64,000 nucleotides of DNA from Parablautia intestinalis (GCA_003612395.1 RAYQ01000020.1:1-64000), one strand, 5' to 3'; shown: positions 43,268 through 52,202, counted from the first letter of the stretch. Program-made: numbers and translations. Notes: a model not told the origin generated them from the sequence alone.

Positions 43268-43357
43268 TTGCGTATGAGAGTGCCGGATAAGAAAACCGTT
43301 CCTGTTCGTTTTTCTTATCCGGTTTTTTATTTGCAAAAAAGGAGGAAAAGACAATGA
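43268..43357 (+). CDS. Leader peptide (M-R-M-R-V-P type) of the MATE attenuator
   Basis: A 29-residue frame starts at TTG 43268 with GGAGG (43256-43260) seven bases upstream; ATG at 43274 is an alternative. It begins MRMRVPDKKTVPVRFSYPVF and ends with a Lys/Arg-rich tail. Its stop TGA overlaps the MATE start codon as ATGA. The R-x-R at positions 2-4 is the arrest motif known from macrolide-responsive leader peptides of erm and mef genes (MRLR type). The terminator stem begins exactly after these codons. I infer a stalling peptide; expression is not shown. Confidence 0.6.
   Translation: MRMRVPDKKTVPVRFSYPVFYLQKRRKRQ
43283..43328 (+). terminator. Attenuator terminator inside the leader peptide
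   Basis: CCGGATAAGAAAA (43283-43295) pairs with TTTTCTTATCCGG (43310-43322) over 13 bp with a 14-base loop, followed by six T at 43323-43328. It lies within the leader frame and before the MATE ribosome-binding site AGGAGG (43340-43345). Confidence 0.85.
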
Positions 43358-44691
43358 ATTTGCTAGGTGGAAACATCAAACCAATCTATTTCAAGTATTT
43401 GTCTGCTGCCTTTGGAAGTGCAATGATTACTTCGGTATATTCACTTGTGGATATGGCAATGGTCGGACAATATCAAGGCCCGGACGGAACGGCGGCATTA
43501 GCTGTTGTTGCCCCTGTATGGAATATTATTTACAGTCTGGGGCTGCTCATGGGAATTGGCGGTTCTGTAATTTTTAGTACAGTCAGAGGACAGGAAACAC
43601 AAAAAAGCAGAAACGAAAATGAATATTTTACTGTTGCGGTTATAGGCTCTGTCATTTTTGCTTTCGTGTCATGGGCGGCAATTATATTTTTTGACAAGCC
43701 AATCCTGTTGTTTTTTGGTGCGGACAGCAGCTTGCTTTCATTGGCTGAATCTTATTTAACGCCAGTAAAAGCAGTCATTCCGCTGTTTCTGTTTAATCAA
43801 ATGCTGGCGGCGTTTCTGCGAAATGACAATCACCCCGAACTTGCAACTGCCGGCGTATTAGCCGGAGGATTGTTCAATATTGTTGGTGATAACATTTTTG
43901 TATTTACTTTTGATATGGGGATTTTTGGTGCAGGACTTGCAACGGCAGCTGGCTCCGGGATTTCGTTTGCGGTTATGCTTTCCCATTTCTGGTCTAAGAA
44001 AAATACGCTGGTTCTCCGAAAACCGACTGGAATTGTGGGAAAATTGAGGGAAATATCAATTACTGGCTTCCCAACATTTTTTATTGATATTGCAATGGGT
44101 ATTTTGACAGTGCTTTTCAACCGTCAGATTATGAAATATTTAGGCAGTAATGCACTTGCTGTTTATGGCCCGGTTATCAATGTAAGTACGATTGTCCAGT
44201 GCTGCGCTTATAGTGTGGGGCAGGCTTCACAGCCGATTATTTCTATCAATTTCGGCGCAAAGAAATGGCAACGCATTAAAGAAACTCTGCGGTATGCCCT
44301 TTATACTGTTGGTGCGTTCAGCATATTCTGGACTGCCCTCAGTTTGATTTGCCCGAATCTGTATATTTATATTTTTATGAAGCCGACAAAAGCAATACTG
44401 GAAATTGCGCCCGCAATTATCCGTTGTTACAGTATTTCGTTTTTATTGCTGCCGTTGAATATTTTCTCTACTTATTATTTCCAAGTGTTGATGAAGCCGA
44501 AAGCGGCTTTTCTTGTGTCTGTTTTCAGAGGCTGCATTATCAGCGGAATTTTAATTATGCTGCTTCCGATTTTGACAGGGGCGGATTCCATATGGTTTGC
44601 AATGCCGATTACAGAGTTATTCGTTGCTGTTTATGCAGTATCTATGATGAAAAAATATACAAAAGCGTTATCAAAGGAGGTTTCTTTATGA
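43354..44691 (+). CDS. MATE family efflux transporter
   Basis: A 445-residue protein with about 12 membrane spans in two pseudo-repeats. IKPIYFKYLSAAFGSAMITS starts the first bundle and the typical VYSLVDMAMVGQYQGPDGTA (about 29-48) matches MATE motif 1. The second bundle has FNRQIMKYLGSNALAVYGPV and QASQPIISINFGAKKWQRIK. It exports cationic drugs with Na+ or H+. AGGAGG lies eight bases ahead. The leader with attenuator suggests drug induction. It is followed by a broken cytidylate kinase-like gene, with a four-base overlap. Confidence 0.9.
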   Translation: MNLLGGNIKPIYFKYLSAAFGSAMITSVYSLVDMAMVGQYQGPDGTAALAVVAPVWNIIYSLGLLMGIGGSVIFSTVRGQETQKSRNENEYFTVAVIGSVIFAFVSWAAIIFFDKPILLFFGADSSLLSLAESYLTPVKAVIPLFLFNQMLAAFLRNDNHPELATAGVLAGGLFNIVGDNIFVFTFDMGIFGAGLATAAGSGISFAVMLSHFWSKKNTLVLRKPTGIVGKLREISITGFPTFFIDIAMGILTVLFNRQIMKYLGSNALAVYGPVINVSTIVQCCAYSVGQASQPIISINFGAKKWQRIKETLRYALYTVGAFSIFWTALSLICPNLYIYIFMKPTKAILEIAPAIIRCYSISFLLLPLNIFSTYYFQVLMKPKAAFLVSVFRGCIISGILIMLLPILTGADSIWFAMPITELFVAVYAVSMMKKYTKALSKEVSL

Positions 44692-45067
44692 ACAAAATCA
44701 TTACAGTGAGCCGGGAATTTGGCAGCGGCGGGCGAGAGTTGGGGCGCAGATTATCAGAGGAATTAAATGTTGCATATTACGACCAGGAAATCATTAGTGA
44801 AATTTCAAAGAGAAATTTCGTATTTTTGTCTATGCGGGTATGGAAAGTAAGACAATCCGCTGCCGTAAGAAAACACCCGCTGATGAACAATTAACAGACA
44901 AGGAACTGAAACGCCAAATTACCTTGATAGATAAAAATCAGGCTAATTATTACACTAACTATACTGGGCAGAAATGGGGCTATAAGCTGAATTATGGCTT
45001 ATGTATTAACACTACAAATACCATGATAAAAAGTATAATTCCCGCATTTTCGAAGCTGTTTTTATAG
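44688..45067 (+). pseudogene. Cytidylate kinase-like gene with internal deletion
   Basis: The N-terminus MNKIITVSREFGSGGRELGR carries the P-loop, then LSEELNVAYYDQEIISEISK. At about 44815 the frame shifts and about 110 residues are missing; the other frame continues with FVYAGMESKTIRCRKKTPAD and ends LTDKELKRQITLIDKNQANY ... NTTNTMIKSIIPAFSKLF, the family C-terminus. MATE plus cytidylate kinase-like pairs are common in clostridia. This one is inactive. Confidence 0.8.
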
Positions 45068-45125
45068 ACTGGAATAATTGGTTTGGGGATATGCAGTTAT
45101 AGAATAATGAAACGTCCTTTATGGG

Positions 45126-45151
45126 AGGAAAGTGGAAGTTTCCTGTTTTTT
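45126..45151 (+). terminator. Intrinsic terminator after the MATE/kinase unit
   Basis: AGGAAA (45126-45131) pairs with TTTCCT (45139-45144), followed by GTTTTTTG. The remaining part of 45152-45450 has no recognised gene. Confidence 0.6.
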
Positions 45152-45454
45152 GCGTTTTTTTTCGGCATTTATGAAAAACTGCCGTATTGCCCCACGAAAA
45201 GGGAAACATGACACGCTCTTTGTTTGGTAGTTTTCAATTTTCGGTGGTGTGGGGAATGAAAGGAAAATGAAGTAATTTCTGAAAATTCCCGCCTATCCGG
45301 GCTTGTGTGGTGTTGTAAGGAATGAGGGGAAATTTTCGCCGGAACGCAACAAACCAGCTCCGGAAAGCCGGATAGAATATATCATAACATATTTCCTGAG
45401 AGTTTGGCACAGGCTGAACTGTTACGGCCAAACCTGCTATCAGAAACTGCTTTA

Positions 45455-45483
45455 TTGAGAAGCACAGCAGAATGTAGTATAAT
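45455..45483 (+). promoter_or_regulatory. Promoter of the second LytTR module
   Basis: TTGAGA (45455-45460) and TATAAT (45478-45483) are separated by 17 bp, 25 bp ahead of the regulator start. Confidence 0.75.
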
Positions 45484-45507
45484 GGCCACTGTAAGTGAGG
45501 TGAGATT

Positions 45508-46227
45508 ATGTTGCACATAGCGATTTGCGATGATGATAAGGCGGCAGTAGAAAGCCATAAGAATATAACCGAAAATTGTTTAAAGAATTGCGGCAGTATG
45601 GGAAAAATAGAAACCTATGTAAACAGTGATAATCTGCTTTACGATATTACAGAGGACAAATTTTTCTTTGATCTGATTTTACTGGACATAGAAATGCCCG
45701 GAAGTACAGGCATGGAAATTGCGGAAAAAATTAAGCCCTGTCTGCCGGATGTGAAAATCATCTTTATTACTTCCCATATCGAATATGCCATAGACGCCTT
45801 TGAGCTGTCCATTTTCCGATATGTGCCAAAAACCGATATCGCCGGGCGACTCCCCGCTGCCATACAAGACGCAATAAAGCTGATTGCATTGGCAGGCGGA
45901 AAAACCTATACCATTCAGACGAACAGCCGCCTTGAAAAAATTCCTTACCGGGAAATTTACCACATTAATCGGGACGGGAAAAATGCAAGCATTACCACAA
46001 CCGGCGGCATGTCAAAGGTAAGAAAAAGCTTACAACAGGTTTATTCAGAATTGGGATCAGATGAGTTCATTTTTATTGACCGGGGATGTATCGCAAATAT
46101 GATACATATTATGCAGGTTAAAGATGGTATGGCGGTGTTAAAAAATGGAGAGGCTCTCCCCATAAGCCGCTCTCATTTGCAGGAGGTCAAAGAACAGATT
46201 AACCATTATTGGGGGATGCATATATGA
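45508..46227 (+). CDS. LytTR-family response regulator (second module)
   Basis: A 239-residue regulator starting MLHIAICDDDKAAVESHKNI. The phosphorylated Asp lies in FDLILLDIEMPGSTGMEIAE (about 55-74), the switch region is FRYVPKTDIAGRL, and the LytTR domain (about 140-235) contains EIYHINRDGKNASITTTGGM and IFIDRGCIANMIHI. It overlaps the kinase start as ATGA. It probably controls the downstream small-protein and ABC genes. Confidence 0.9.
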   Translation: MLHIAICDDDKAAVESHKNITENCLKNCGSMGKIETYVNSDNLLYDITEDKFFFDLILLDIEMPGSTGMEIAEKIKPCLPDVKIIFITSHIEYAIDAFELSIFRYVPKTDIAGRLPAAIQDAIKLIALAGGKTYTIQTNSRLEKIPYREIYHINRDGKNASITTTGGMSKVRKSLQQVYSELGSDEFIFIDRGCIANMIHIMQVKDGMAVLKNGEALPISRSHLQEVKEQINHYWGMHI

Positions 46228-47525
46228 CGGATTGGCTTATTTTCTTTTCAAATACCGCGGCCTTAAGTGTGAGAACTATTATTGCTCTGCTTCTCATTTA
46301 CCGGCTGCTGGCCGCCAAAAAGCCGGACAAGAAAGATGTAATAACAGCTGCTGCCGGTAGTGTTGTAATTTCTGCAGTATTGTCCATAACAGAATTATCA
46401 GATTTCTGCCGCATGATGCCGGAAATCATCTGGATTACCGTCTGCGCCAGACGTTTACAAAATGCAGATACCAGAATGAGCCTTTTTGTGAGTATTTTCT
46501 ATGAGATTGGGCTTTCCTTGTGTCAATTTCTTATTGCGGCAGGTCTCGGTGTAGGATTGCATTTATCCGCATTTCCTGATAGCAGCGCAGCCTGCGGGCA
46601 AATTTCTGTCTGGCTGCTTCATGCTCTGCTGATTGTCGGCGCACTGTATATTGGGAAAAAGCCGGATATGACAGAGAATGAAGGGTTCCGCTTTGCATCC
46701 ATCTTTGTTGTTGCCGTTTTTATCGCGGTTATCACTTTATCACAGCAAACAATACTTCCCATTGCAGATGATACTCTGGATATGTGGACGATTCTGGCGG
46801 TTGTCTTGATGATGTCTGTTTTGATATTTAATATGAATCGGCAATATAAGGTTGAAAAAGAACTTGCAAGGCTGAAAACAGAACAGGCAGCGCTGCTGGA
46901 ACGTGACTACACTTCCTTAAACAGTGCTTATTCAGTCAACGCAAAACTATTCCATGACTTTCATAACCATATAGGAATTTTGCGGCAGTTTCTTTCTCAT
47001 GCAAAATGGGAAGAAGCTATACAATACCTTGATGAACTTCAAGCTCCGGTACAGGAAATGGCCGAAACTCTATGGACGGGCGATGAAACAGTAGATTATA
47101 TCATTAACAGTAAAGCCGTAACAGCAAAAGAAAACGGCGTATGGTATCAGGCACAGGTTGAATTTCCACGCCATACAAACCTGCGAAGCGTTGATTTATG
47201 TGCTATATTGGGAAATCTCCTGGATAATGCGTTAGAAGCAGCCCTGCAGGTCCCCGAAAAAGAAGAACGGTTTATCCGCCTTACTATACGCCGTATCAAC
47301 CAAATGTTAATCATAAAAGTAGAGAACAGTTTTCGTACTCCCCCCGTTTCAGATGACGGTGTATTAGAGACCTCAAAAGCCAAAAACGGTCTGCATGGCT
47401 GGGGGCTTAGAAGCGCACAGACAGCTGCCCAAAAGTATGACGGTACCGTGCAGATTTCTTACACGGATAACATATTCCGGGCTGTTGCTACGCTGTCCTA
47501 TCAATGTGTGTCCGGCATACAATAG
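46224..47525 (+). CDS. GHKL sensor histidine kinase (second module)
   Basis: A 433-residue kinase with about six membrane spans in residues 1-205 (for example LSVRTIIALLLIYRLLAAKK, IFVVAVFIAVITLSQQTILP). The His helix is VNAKLFHDFHNHIGILRQFL, where H-D-F-H-N-H is typical of AgrC-like kinases. The ATPase has CAILGNLLDNALEAALQVPE and GLHGWGLRSAQTAAQKYDGT. I set the start at ATG 46224, after GGGGG. The likely signal is an extracellular peptide. Confidence 0.88.
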   Translation: MTDWLIFFSNTAALSVRTIIALLLIYRLLAAKKPDKKDVITAAAGSVVISAVLSITELSDFCRMMPEIIWITVCARRLQNADTRMSLFVSIFYEIGLSLCQFLIAAGLGVGLHLSAFPDSSAACGQISVWLLHALLIVGALYIGKKPDMTENEGFRFASIFVVAVFIAVITLSQQTILPIADDTLDMWTILAVVLMMSVLIFNMNRQYKVEKELARLKTEQAALLERDYTSLNSAYSVNAKLFHDFHNHIGILRQFLSHAKWEEAIQYLDELQAPVQEMAETLWTGDETVDYIINSKAVTAKENGVWYQAQVEFPRHTNLRSVDLCAILGNLLDNALEAALQVPEKEERFIRLTIRRINQMLIIKVENSFRTPPVSDDGVLETSKAKNGLHGWGLRSAQTAAQKYDGTVQISYTDNIFRAVATLSYQCVSGIQ

Positions 47526-47543
47526 CCCCCTGCCGTCTTTTCA

Positions 47544-47603
47544 TGGACAAAAACCTGCCGATTGCGGACATTTTGCGCACAAGTCTCTTTTTCCGGTTAT
47601 GAT
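47544..47603 (+). promoter_or_regulatory. Candidate LytTR site and promoter before the 58-aa gene
   Basis: GGACA occurs at 47545-47549 and 47566-47570, exactly 21 bp apart, within imperfect repeats (TGGACAAAA and CGGACATTT). TATGAT (47598-47603) is a -10 box with a poor -35. Two-turn spacing fits LytTR binding, but the sequence match is short. Confidence 0.4.
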
Positions 47604-47638
47604 ACAGATACAAACAACATTTAGAGGAGGTAACAGTT

Positions 47639-47815
47639 ATGCGTCATGTATCTATTCGTGCAATGGCAGGACTGATTTGGCTGACATCAGCCATCGTAAG
47701 CGGCATATCCGGTAACTTTGAAATGAGCGTGCTCTATGTTATTTTAGGCGGTATATTTTTTTATTCTGCTTACACAACATGGAAAAAAGGCAGATACGGC
47801 AGGGGAGAGAAATAA
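47639..47815 (+). CDS. 58-residue two-span membrane protein
   Basis: The frame MRHVSIRAMAGLIWLTSAIV, then SGISGNFEMSVLYVILGGIF and FYSAYTTWKKGRYGRGEK encodes a small basic protein with two hydrophobic segments. GGAGG lies eight bases ahead of ATG 47639 and the stop is one base before the ABC ATPase start, so it is surely translated with it. It could be an accessory subunit of the transporter or a small immunity protein. I know no family for it. Confidence 0.75.
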   Translation: MRHVSIRAMAGLIWLTSAIVSGISGNFEMSVLYVILGGIFFYSAYTTWKKGRYGRGEK

Positions 47816-47816
47816 A

Positions 47817-48524
47817 ATGGAGACATTCCTTTTAACAGTCAGAAATTTAAACGCCTGGTATAACCGTGAGAAAATGGTATTGACCAATTTTTCTCTGGAA
47901 TTGGCCCGGCAGGAAGTAGTAGGGCTAATCGGGCTCAATGGCACCGGAAAAACCACATTTTTAAAGGTAATTTCCGGTCTGCTTCCCACTTTTCAATCTG
48001 ATGGTATTTTGTTTTCCGGCAAGCCTGTAAACCCAAGAGAAAAAACGTTCAAGATGTGTCGTTACACTGTATTTGCAGAAGATAACTCTTTTCCATATTT
48101 TACATTCCTGGAATATATCTCTTATGTGTTTTCTGCTTACAAGAAAAATATGCCCGACATATCAGCATTGGTGCAGGGATTCCATTTTGAAAATTATACG
48201 GATACTTTGTTAAAAGACTTATCCACAGGCAACCGGAAAAAAGCATTTCTGATTACTGCTTTTGCACTAAAGCCCGTGCTGCTTTTCCTTGACGAGCCGG
48301 TCAACGGATTGGATTTTCAGAGCACCGAATACTTGTACCGTCAGATTGCCGGTTATAAAGAGCATGGAACACTTCTGTTTTCCTCCCACATTTTGGAGAG
48401 CATCACACTGACTTCTGACCGGGTATACGTTCTGGAAAATGGAGCAATCAAACAGACATTTGGGCGTGGAAAATTAAGTGCCGCAAATATTCGGGAGGCT
48501 CTGCGATATGAAAATAACCTTTAA
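47817..48524 (+). CDS. ABC transporter ATP-binding protein (second LytTR module)
   Basis: A 235-residue ATPase. Walker A is GLIGLNGTGKTTFLKVISGL, Walker B is VLLFLDEPVNGLDFQSTEYL, and the switch His is in LFSSHILESITL. The signature LLKDLSTGNRKKAFLITAFA has L-S-T-G-N instead of LSGGQ, as seen in some ABC-2 exporters. It overlaps the permease gene by 17 bases. Function is probably export or membrane-stress defence. Confidence 0.88.
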   Translation: METFLLTVRNLNAWYNREKMVLTNFSLELARQEVVGLIGLNGTGKTTFLKVISGLLPTFQSDGILFSGKPVNPREKTFKMCRYTVFAEDNSFPYFTFLEYISYVFSAYKKNMPDISALVQGFHFENYTDTLLKDLSTGNRKKAFLITAFALKPVLLFLDEPVNGLDFQSTEYLYRQIAGYKEHGTLLFSSHILESITLTSDRVYVLENGAIKQTFGRGKLSAANIREALRYENNL

Positions 48525-49710
48525 GGCATTCGCAAAAATGATCTTTGGGGCAGACTCTGAGAAAATTAAGCGGAACATTTTCATTTATTTCATTGTGTTC
48601 TGGGGCTTGTATATTACGGATTGGAAAGTGCAGGCTGCGCCGTTTATCCGATATCTTATGCTGAGTTCCTTTACTGCCGGTGTAATGTGGCAGTCCCTTT
48701 GTTCGGAAAATACTGCCGCCAAAATGCAGAATATGTTCATGCTTCCTTTTGATAATCAGCACTTTGTTTTTTCCTATATTGCCGTTTTAGGAGCTTATAC
48801 GATTTTTACAAAGACAGCAATACTTTTCGTAGTCTTACTGGCAGTTGCCCACTGGAAACCCATAGAGATTTTGGGAAGTGCTGTTTGCACAATAAACGCA
48901 GTTCTTATGACTTCCGCTGTCTATTCCCTGAAAAAATATTGGTATGCGGGTACTCTCTGGGCGGGTATGATAATCACAGGCATTCTGCTTTTAGGAAATA
49001 AAGTATGGGTTATACCGCTCTTAATTATGAACATCATATTGGCTGCTATACGTTTACAGCTAACAGACGGATATCTTTTTTATTCCCGGGAGAGACAAAA
49101 AAGCTATAGCATAAAACGCCACAAACACTTTTTCGTGTGGCGGTATCTTTTTCGCTATTTGACCAGTCATAAAAATTATGGGATAAATATTGCTGTTATG
49201 TGGTGTGTGGCCCTCATATTGCCGCACTTTTGGGGAAAAATGGAAAGCCTGTTTGTCGTCCCGATAAGCTTTGCGATTTTGTCCTTAAATACCCCAATCT
49301 GCATTTTACTGTCCTGCAGCCCGGATTTGGATCAGGCCATCCGCCTTTTACCCGATCAGAAGAAAGCCTTTTGTATGCCATATTGTCTGTTTATCTTTTT
49401 CTGCAACATGACTTCAAATACCATTTTCCTTTACAGCTGGCAAATGAAAAACAGTAATGTTACTGTTTTGGTGATTTTAACCGCTGTTTACTTTGCTTTG
49501 CAGAGTGCAGCTTTATCTGTACTGTTGGAGTGGTTTTACCCTGTCCGGGACTGGAAAATTGAGAGCGACCTATGGCATCACCCGCGAAAATATGCCGTTC
49601 CGGTAATTATGCTGTCCGCCGCAGGCGCAGCTATGGCATTCCCGGTACTAATACCCGGACTGTTGCTTTTATTGGTATTGGAAGCTGTATTATTCATTCT
49701 ATTACGATAA
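48508..49710 (+). CDS. ABC permease-like membrane protein (second LytTR module)
   Basis: A 400-residue protein, MKITFKAFAKMIFGADSEKI, with about ten hydrophobic segments (for example IFIYFIVFWGLYITDW, AVMWCVALILPHFWGKMESL and VPVIMLSAAGAAMAFPVLIP). ATG 48508 follows GGAGG and lies inside the ATPase gene. It is probably the transporter's permease, but the family is not one I can name. Confidence 0.75.
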   Translation: MKITFKAFAKMIFGADSEKIKRNIFIYFIVFWGLYITDWKVQAAPFIRYLMLSSFTAGVMWQSLCSENTAAKMQNMFMLPFDNQHFVFSYIAVLGAYTIFTKTAILFVVLLAVAHWKPIEILGSAVCTINAVLMTSAVYSLKKYWYAGTLWAGMIITGILLLGNKVWVIPLLIMNIILAAIRLQLTDGYLFYSRERQKSYSIKRHKHFFVWRYLFRYLTSHKNYGINIAVMWCVALILPHFWGKMESLFVVPISFAILSLNTPICILLSCSPDLDQAIRLLPDQKKAFCMPYCLFIFFCNMTSNTIFLYSWQMKNSNVTVLVILTAVYFALQSAALSVLLEWFYPVRDWKIESDLWHHPRKYAVPVIMLSAAGAAMAFPVLIPGLLLLLVLEAVLFILLR

Positions 49711-49813
49711 ACCGGCTGGCGGAGCGCTTTGGCCGCCGTGTGACTTTATCACAGAAACCGTAAGCAGGATATGATACACTATCAACAGTTAAAAAGAAAG
49801 GAAGGTACTAATT

Positions 49814-50122
49814 ATGTCCGTACTTCATGTAAACAAAAATAACTTTGATTCTGTAAAAAACAGCGAAAAGACTGTGCTTTTGGATTTCTATGCCGACTGG
49901 TGCGGCCCATGCCGCATGGTTTCTCCCATAGTGGAAGAAATTGCAGCGGAAAACCCCCAGTACCTGATAGGCAAGATCAACATAGACAAGGAACCGGAGC
50001 TTGCCCAGGAATTCCATGTCTTAAGTATCCCCACGCTGACCGTAATCAGGGATGGAAATGTCATAAGCCAGTCATCAGGCGCAAGGCCGAAAGCAGAAAT
50101 TCTTGCCATGTTAAAGGGTTAA
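49814..50122 (+). CDS. trxA: Thioredoxin
   Basis: A 102-residue thioredoxin with the active site FYADWCGPCRMVSPIVEEIA (W-C-G-P-C at about 29-33), IDKEPELAQEFHVLSIPTLT with the cis-Pro, and the C-terminal helix. Reduces protein disulfides with NADPH via thioredoxin reductase. GAAAGGAAGG precedes ATG 49814. It stands alone, downstream of the ABC module. Confidence 0.95.
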   Translation: MSVLHVNKNNFDSVKNSEKTVLLDFYADWCGPCRMVSPIVEEIAAENPQYLIGKINIDKEPELAQEFHVLSIPTLTVIRDGNVISQSSGARPKAEILAMLKG

Positions 50123-50255
50123 AGCCAAAGCCGCCATTATTAACGGCTCCGCTGCAGGTACTGCCAGCCGCACCCCCGCAGCTTTCATAAATTCCGGCAG
50201 TATCAGCAGCAGCGGAAGGCTTTCCTGATTATTTATTGCATAAAGCTTGCTTACA

Positions 50256-50762
50256 CTATCCTATGCTGCCTGCTTTGCCGGATGTATTCGTGCAACTGGT
50301 TAAAAGGCAAACTGCCTGGGCAGATATTCCCTCTCCGGTCCCGGTAAAGCCCAGCCCTTCCTCGGTGGTAGCCTTCACGCCAACCTGCTCTACGGTAATG
50401 TCAAGGGCCCTTGCAATATTTTCTCTCATAATATCAATATGAGGGCGCATTTTAGGAGCCTGGGCAATAATTGTTGCGTCAATGTTTTCTATGCAAAAGA
50501 AGTTTTCTTTCAAAAGCTTTCCCACATGCTCAAGCAGTTTCACAGAAGATATCCCCTTGTAAGCGGGATCCGTATCCGGAAAATGCTTGCCGATATCGCC
50601 TAAAGCCGCCGCTCCTAAAAGAGCATCCATAATTGCATGTAAAAGCACGTCCGCATCCGAATGGCCAAGAAGTCCCTTCTCATAGGGGATTTCCACACCC
50701 CCAAGAATTAAAGCCCTTCCTTCCACCAGTCTGTGCACATCATAACCCATCCCTATTCTCAT
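50256..50762 (-). CDS. ispF: 2-C-methyl-D-erythritol 2,4-cyclodiphosphate synthase
   Basis: A 168-residue enzyme of the non-mevalonate isoprenoid pathway. [20 protein letters not shown] has the zinc ligands Asp8 and His10, [20 protein letters not shown] has His42, and [19 protein letters not shown] and [19 protein letters not shown] complete the active site. Length is slightly more than the usual 157, with an odd C-terminal tail [13 protein letters not shown]. Its start overlaps the preceding metallopeptidase-like gene by 23 bases. Confidence 0.95.
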   Translation of the reverse strand: MRIGMGYDVHRLVEGRALILGGVEIPYEKGLLGHSDADVLLHAIMDALLGAAALGDIGKHFPDTDPAYKGISSVKLLEHVGKLLKENFFCIENIDATIIAQAPKMRPHIDIMRENIARALDITVEQVGVKATTEEGLGFTGTGEGISAQAVCLLTSCTNTSGKAGSIG

Positions 50763-51447
50763 TTTTCCTCTGTTCCTCCATCAATTCCTGAATATACCGT
50801 ACATCCTCCTGCCGGATATATCCCACCTTATTATAGGACAGCGCAAAATCCCCCTGCATTACCGCATATCCTCTGTAAATGTACTCTCCAAAACCGCAGT
50901 ACACCGCTGCCGTATCTGTTAACACCTCATTTTCCCATGTGTCCTTAAAGTGAATTCCCTCATAATATAAATGAAGGTGGATTGCCTCATGGGCCAGTAC
51001 GGCAATCACCGTGTCCAGCGTGTACCTTTTCCTTAAGTCCAGACGGATGGTGGTAAAAGCAAGATCCGTGGAAATCTGCCCCGCCCAGTCTGTCATAAAC
51101 TCGTCTATCACAACCAGTTTAATGAAATCACCATTGATTCCTAAGTGAGCGCAGATACTGCACAAAAGCGCTTTTAAGGTTTCCTCGTCTCTTAAGTTGA
51201 CCTTAAGAGCCTCCAGAATATCTTCGGGAACCATGTACTCCTCATACACACGCTTTTCCCTCTTATTTAAAAAGGCAACGCATTTGCGCAAAAGCTCCTT
51301 TGACACCTTTCCAAAAGCGCTGGAAGGTACCGGTGATTTATGCAAAATGAAACGTCTGATTACAAAATATGCCAGTCCAATATAAGGTAATATTTCCAAA
51401 ATATCATAAAATGATATATGGTACAAAAAATACCGCAGCTTATCCAA
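50740..51447 (-). CDS. Putative membrane-anchored zinc metallopeptidase
   Basis: A 235-residue protein. A hydrophobic segment near the N-terminus ([20 protein letters not shown]) suggests a membrane anchor. The HExxH motif is in [20 protein letters not shown], with a downstream Glu in [20 protein letters not shown] as a possible third ligand, so this is a zincin-like peptidase. I chose TTG 51447 because AGGAGG lies exactly eight bases ahead; the upstream ATG at 51465 would place that site inside the gene. Substrate unknown. Confidence 0.75.
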   Translation of the reverse strand: MDKLRYFLYHISFYDILEILPYIGLAYFVIRRFILHKSPVPSSAFGKVSKELLRKCVAFLNKREKRVYEEYMVPEDILEALKVNLRDEETLKALLCSICAHLGINGDFIKLVVIDEFMTDWAGQISTDLAFTTIRLDLRKRYTLDTVIAVLAHEAIHLHLYYEGIHFKDTWENEVLTDTAAVYCGFGEYIYRGYAVMQGDFALSYNKVGYIRQEDVRYIQELMEEQRKNENRDGL

Positions 51448-51606
51448 CCTTAATACCTCCTGCATACAGCGGGCAGAACCTGCTGTCATGTACTGCAAGC
51501 TTTGCCTGCCATACTGCCGCCGATAAAGAATTTGAAAGTTTACTTCCAGACTTATTCCCCTCACACATAATAAGCAACGCTAATTGACATGTATCGCACC
51601 AACATT

Positions 51607-51822
51607 CTAATATATTTTGGTTATCTGTGCAATCCCATACTTTTGCTTAAAGGCCTCCAGCTCCGGCACTCCCCTTATCAGAGTTTCCTCCTTAAATTCA
51701 CCCGTATGGATATTCTGAAAGCCTGCCACCTGTTCTCCATTACAAATACTGCATTTTAACGCAGGCTTCCAGTTTTCTTTATCGTACCAGGCCGCTTCCG
51801 CCTTTTTCTTCTTCCCGAACAT
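51607..51822 (-). CDS. Small conserved hypothetical protein
   Basis: A 71-residue protein, MFGKKKKAEAAWYDKENWKP, with one C-x-x-C (LKCSICNGEQVAGFQNIHTG) that could bind a metal, and ending with LIRGVPELEAFKQKYGIAQI. Similar short proteins occur widely in clostridia without a known function. GGGAGG precedes the ATG. It is on the same strand as the metallopeptidase, about 160 bp upstream. Confidence 0.8.
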   Translation of the reverse strand: MFGKKKKAEAAWYDKENWKPALKCSICNGEQVAGFQNIHTGEFKEETLIRGVPELEAFKQKYGIAQITKIY

Positions 51823-52202
51823 TTTTCCTCCCTGTTATGGGCATACGTTTAACAGGTACACCATTCTTAAAAATACTCAGACCTTAAATTTTTAATCGTT
51901 TTGCAAACCATTCCTAACAGCTTTGAAATCACACATTCCCATACCTCCACGTACCACAAACTTTATTTTTCTTTTTCATACAACAATAAACCTGTTTTGC
52001 TGATTTCCTCATATAAGCGGCTTTTATAGTCAAGGTTTCCATACAACACTATCTTTTTATATTACTGTCACCAGATAACTCTTCCAAAATTTTTTGTATT
52101 CTTTTCTGCATGATGGAGTATACACGATTCGCATGTTTAAAAGTAACGCCTTCCTTCACCTCGAAATCCCACATATTATCAAAGCCATTCAAACACCCTC
52201 TT
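51823..52202. other. Intergenic stretch with a doubtful short frame
   Basis: No gene is clear. A minus-strand frame ending at 52049 reads NMWDFEVKEGVTFKHANRVY, then SIMQKRIQKILEELSGDSNI, and overlaps the esterase 3' end in another frame. It lacks a ribosome-binding site and could be a gene remnant. T-rich segments lie at 51960-51990. Confidence 0.35.

Noticed and set aside
43192..43330. A small-molecule riboswitch before the MATE gene
   Set aside because: No conserved core of guanidine, TPP, purine or other classes is visible. The terminator lies within a leader frame with M-R-M-R, so ribosome stalling explains the structure better.
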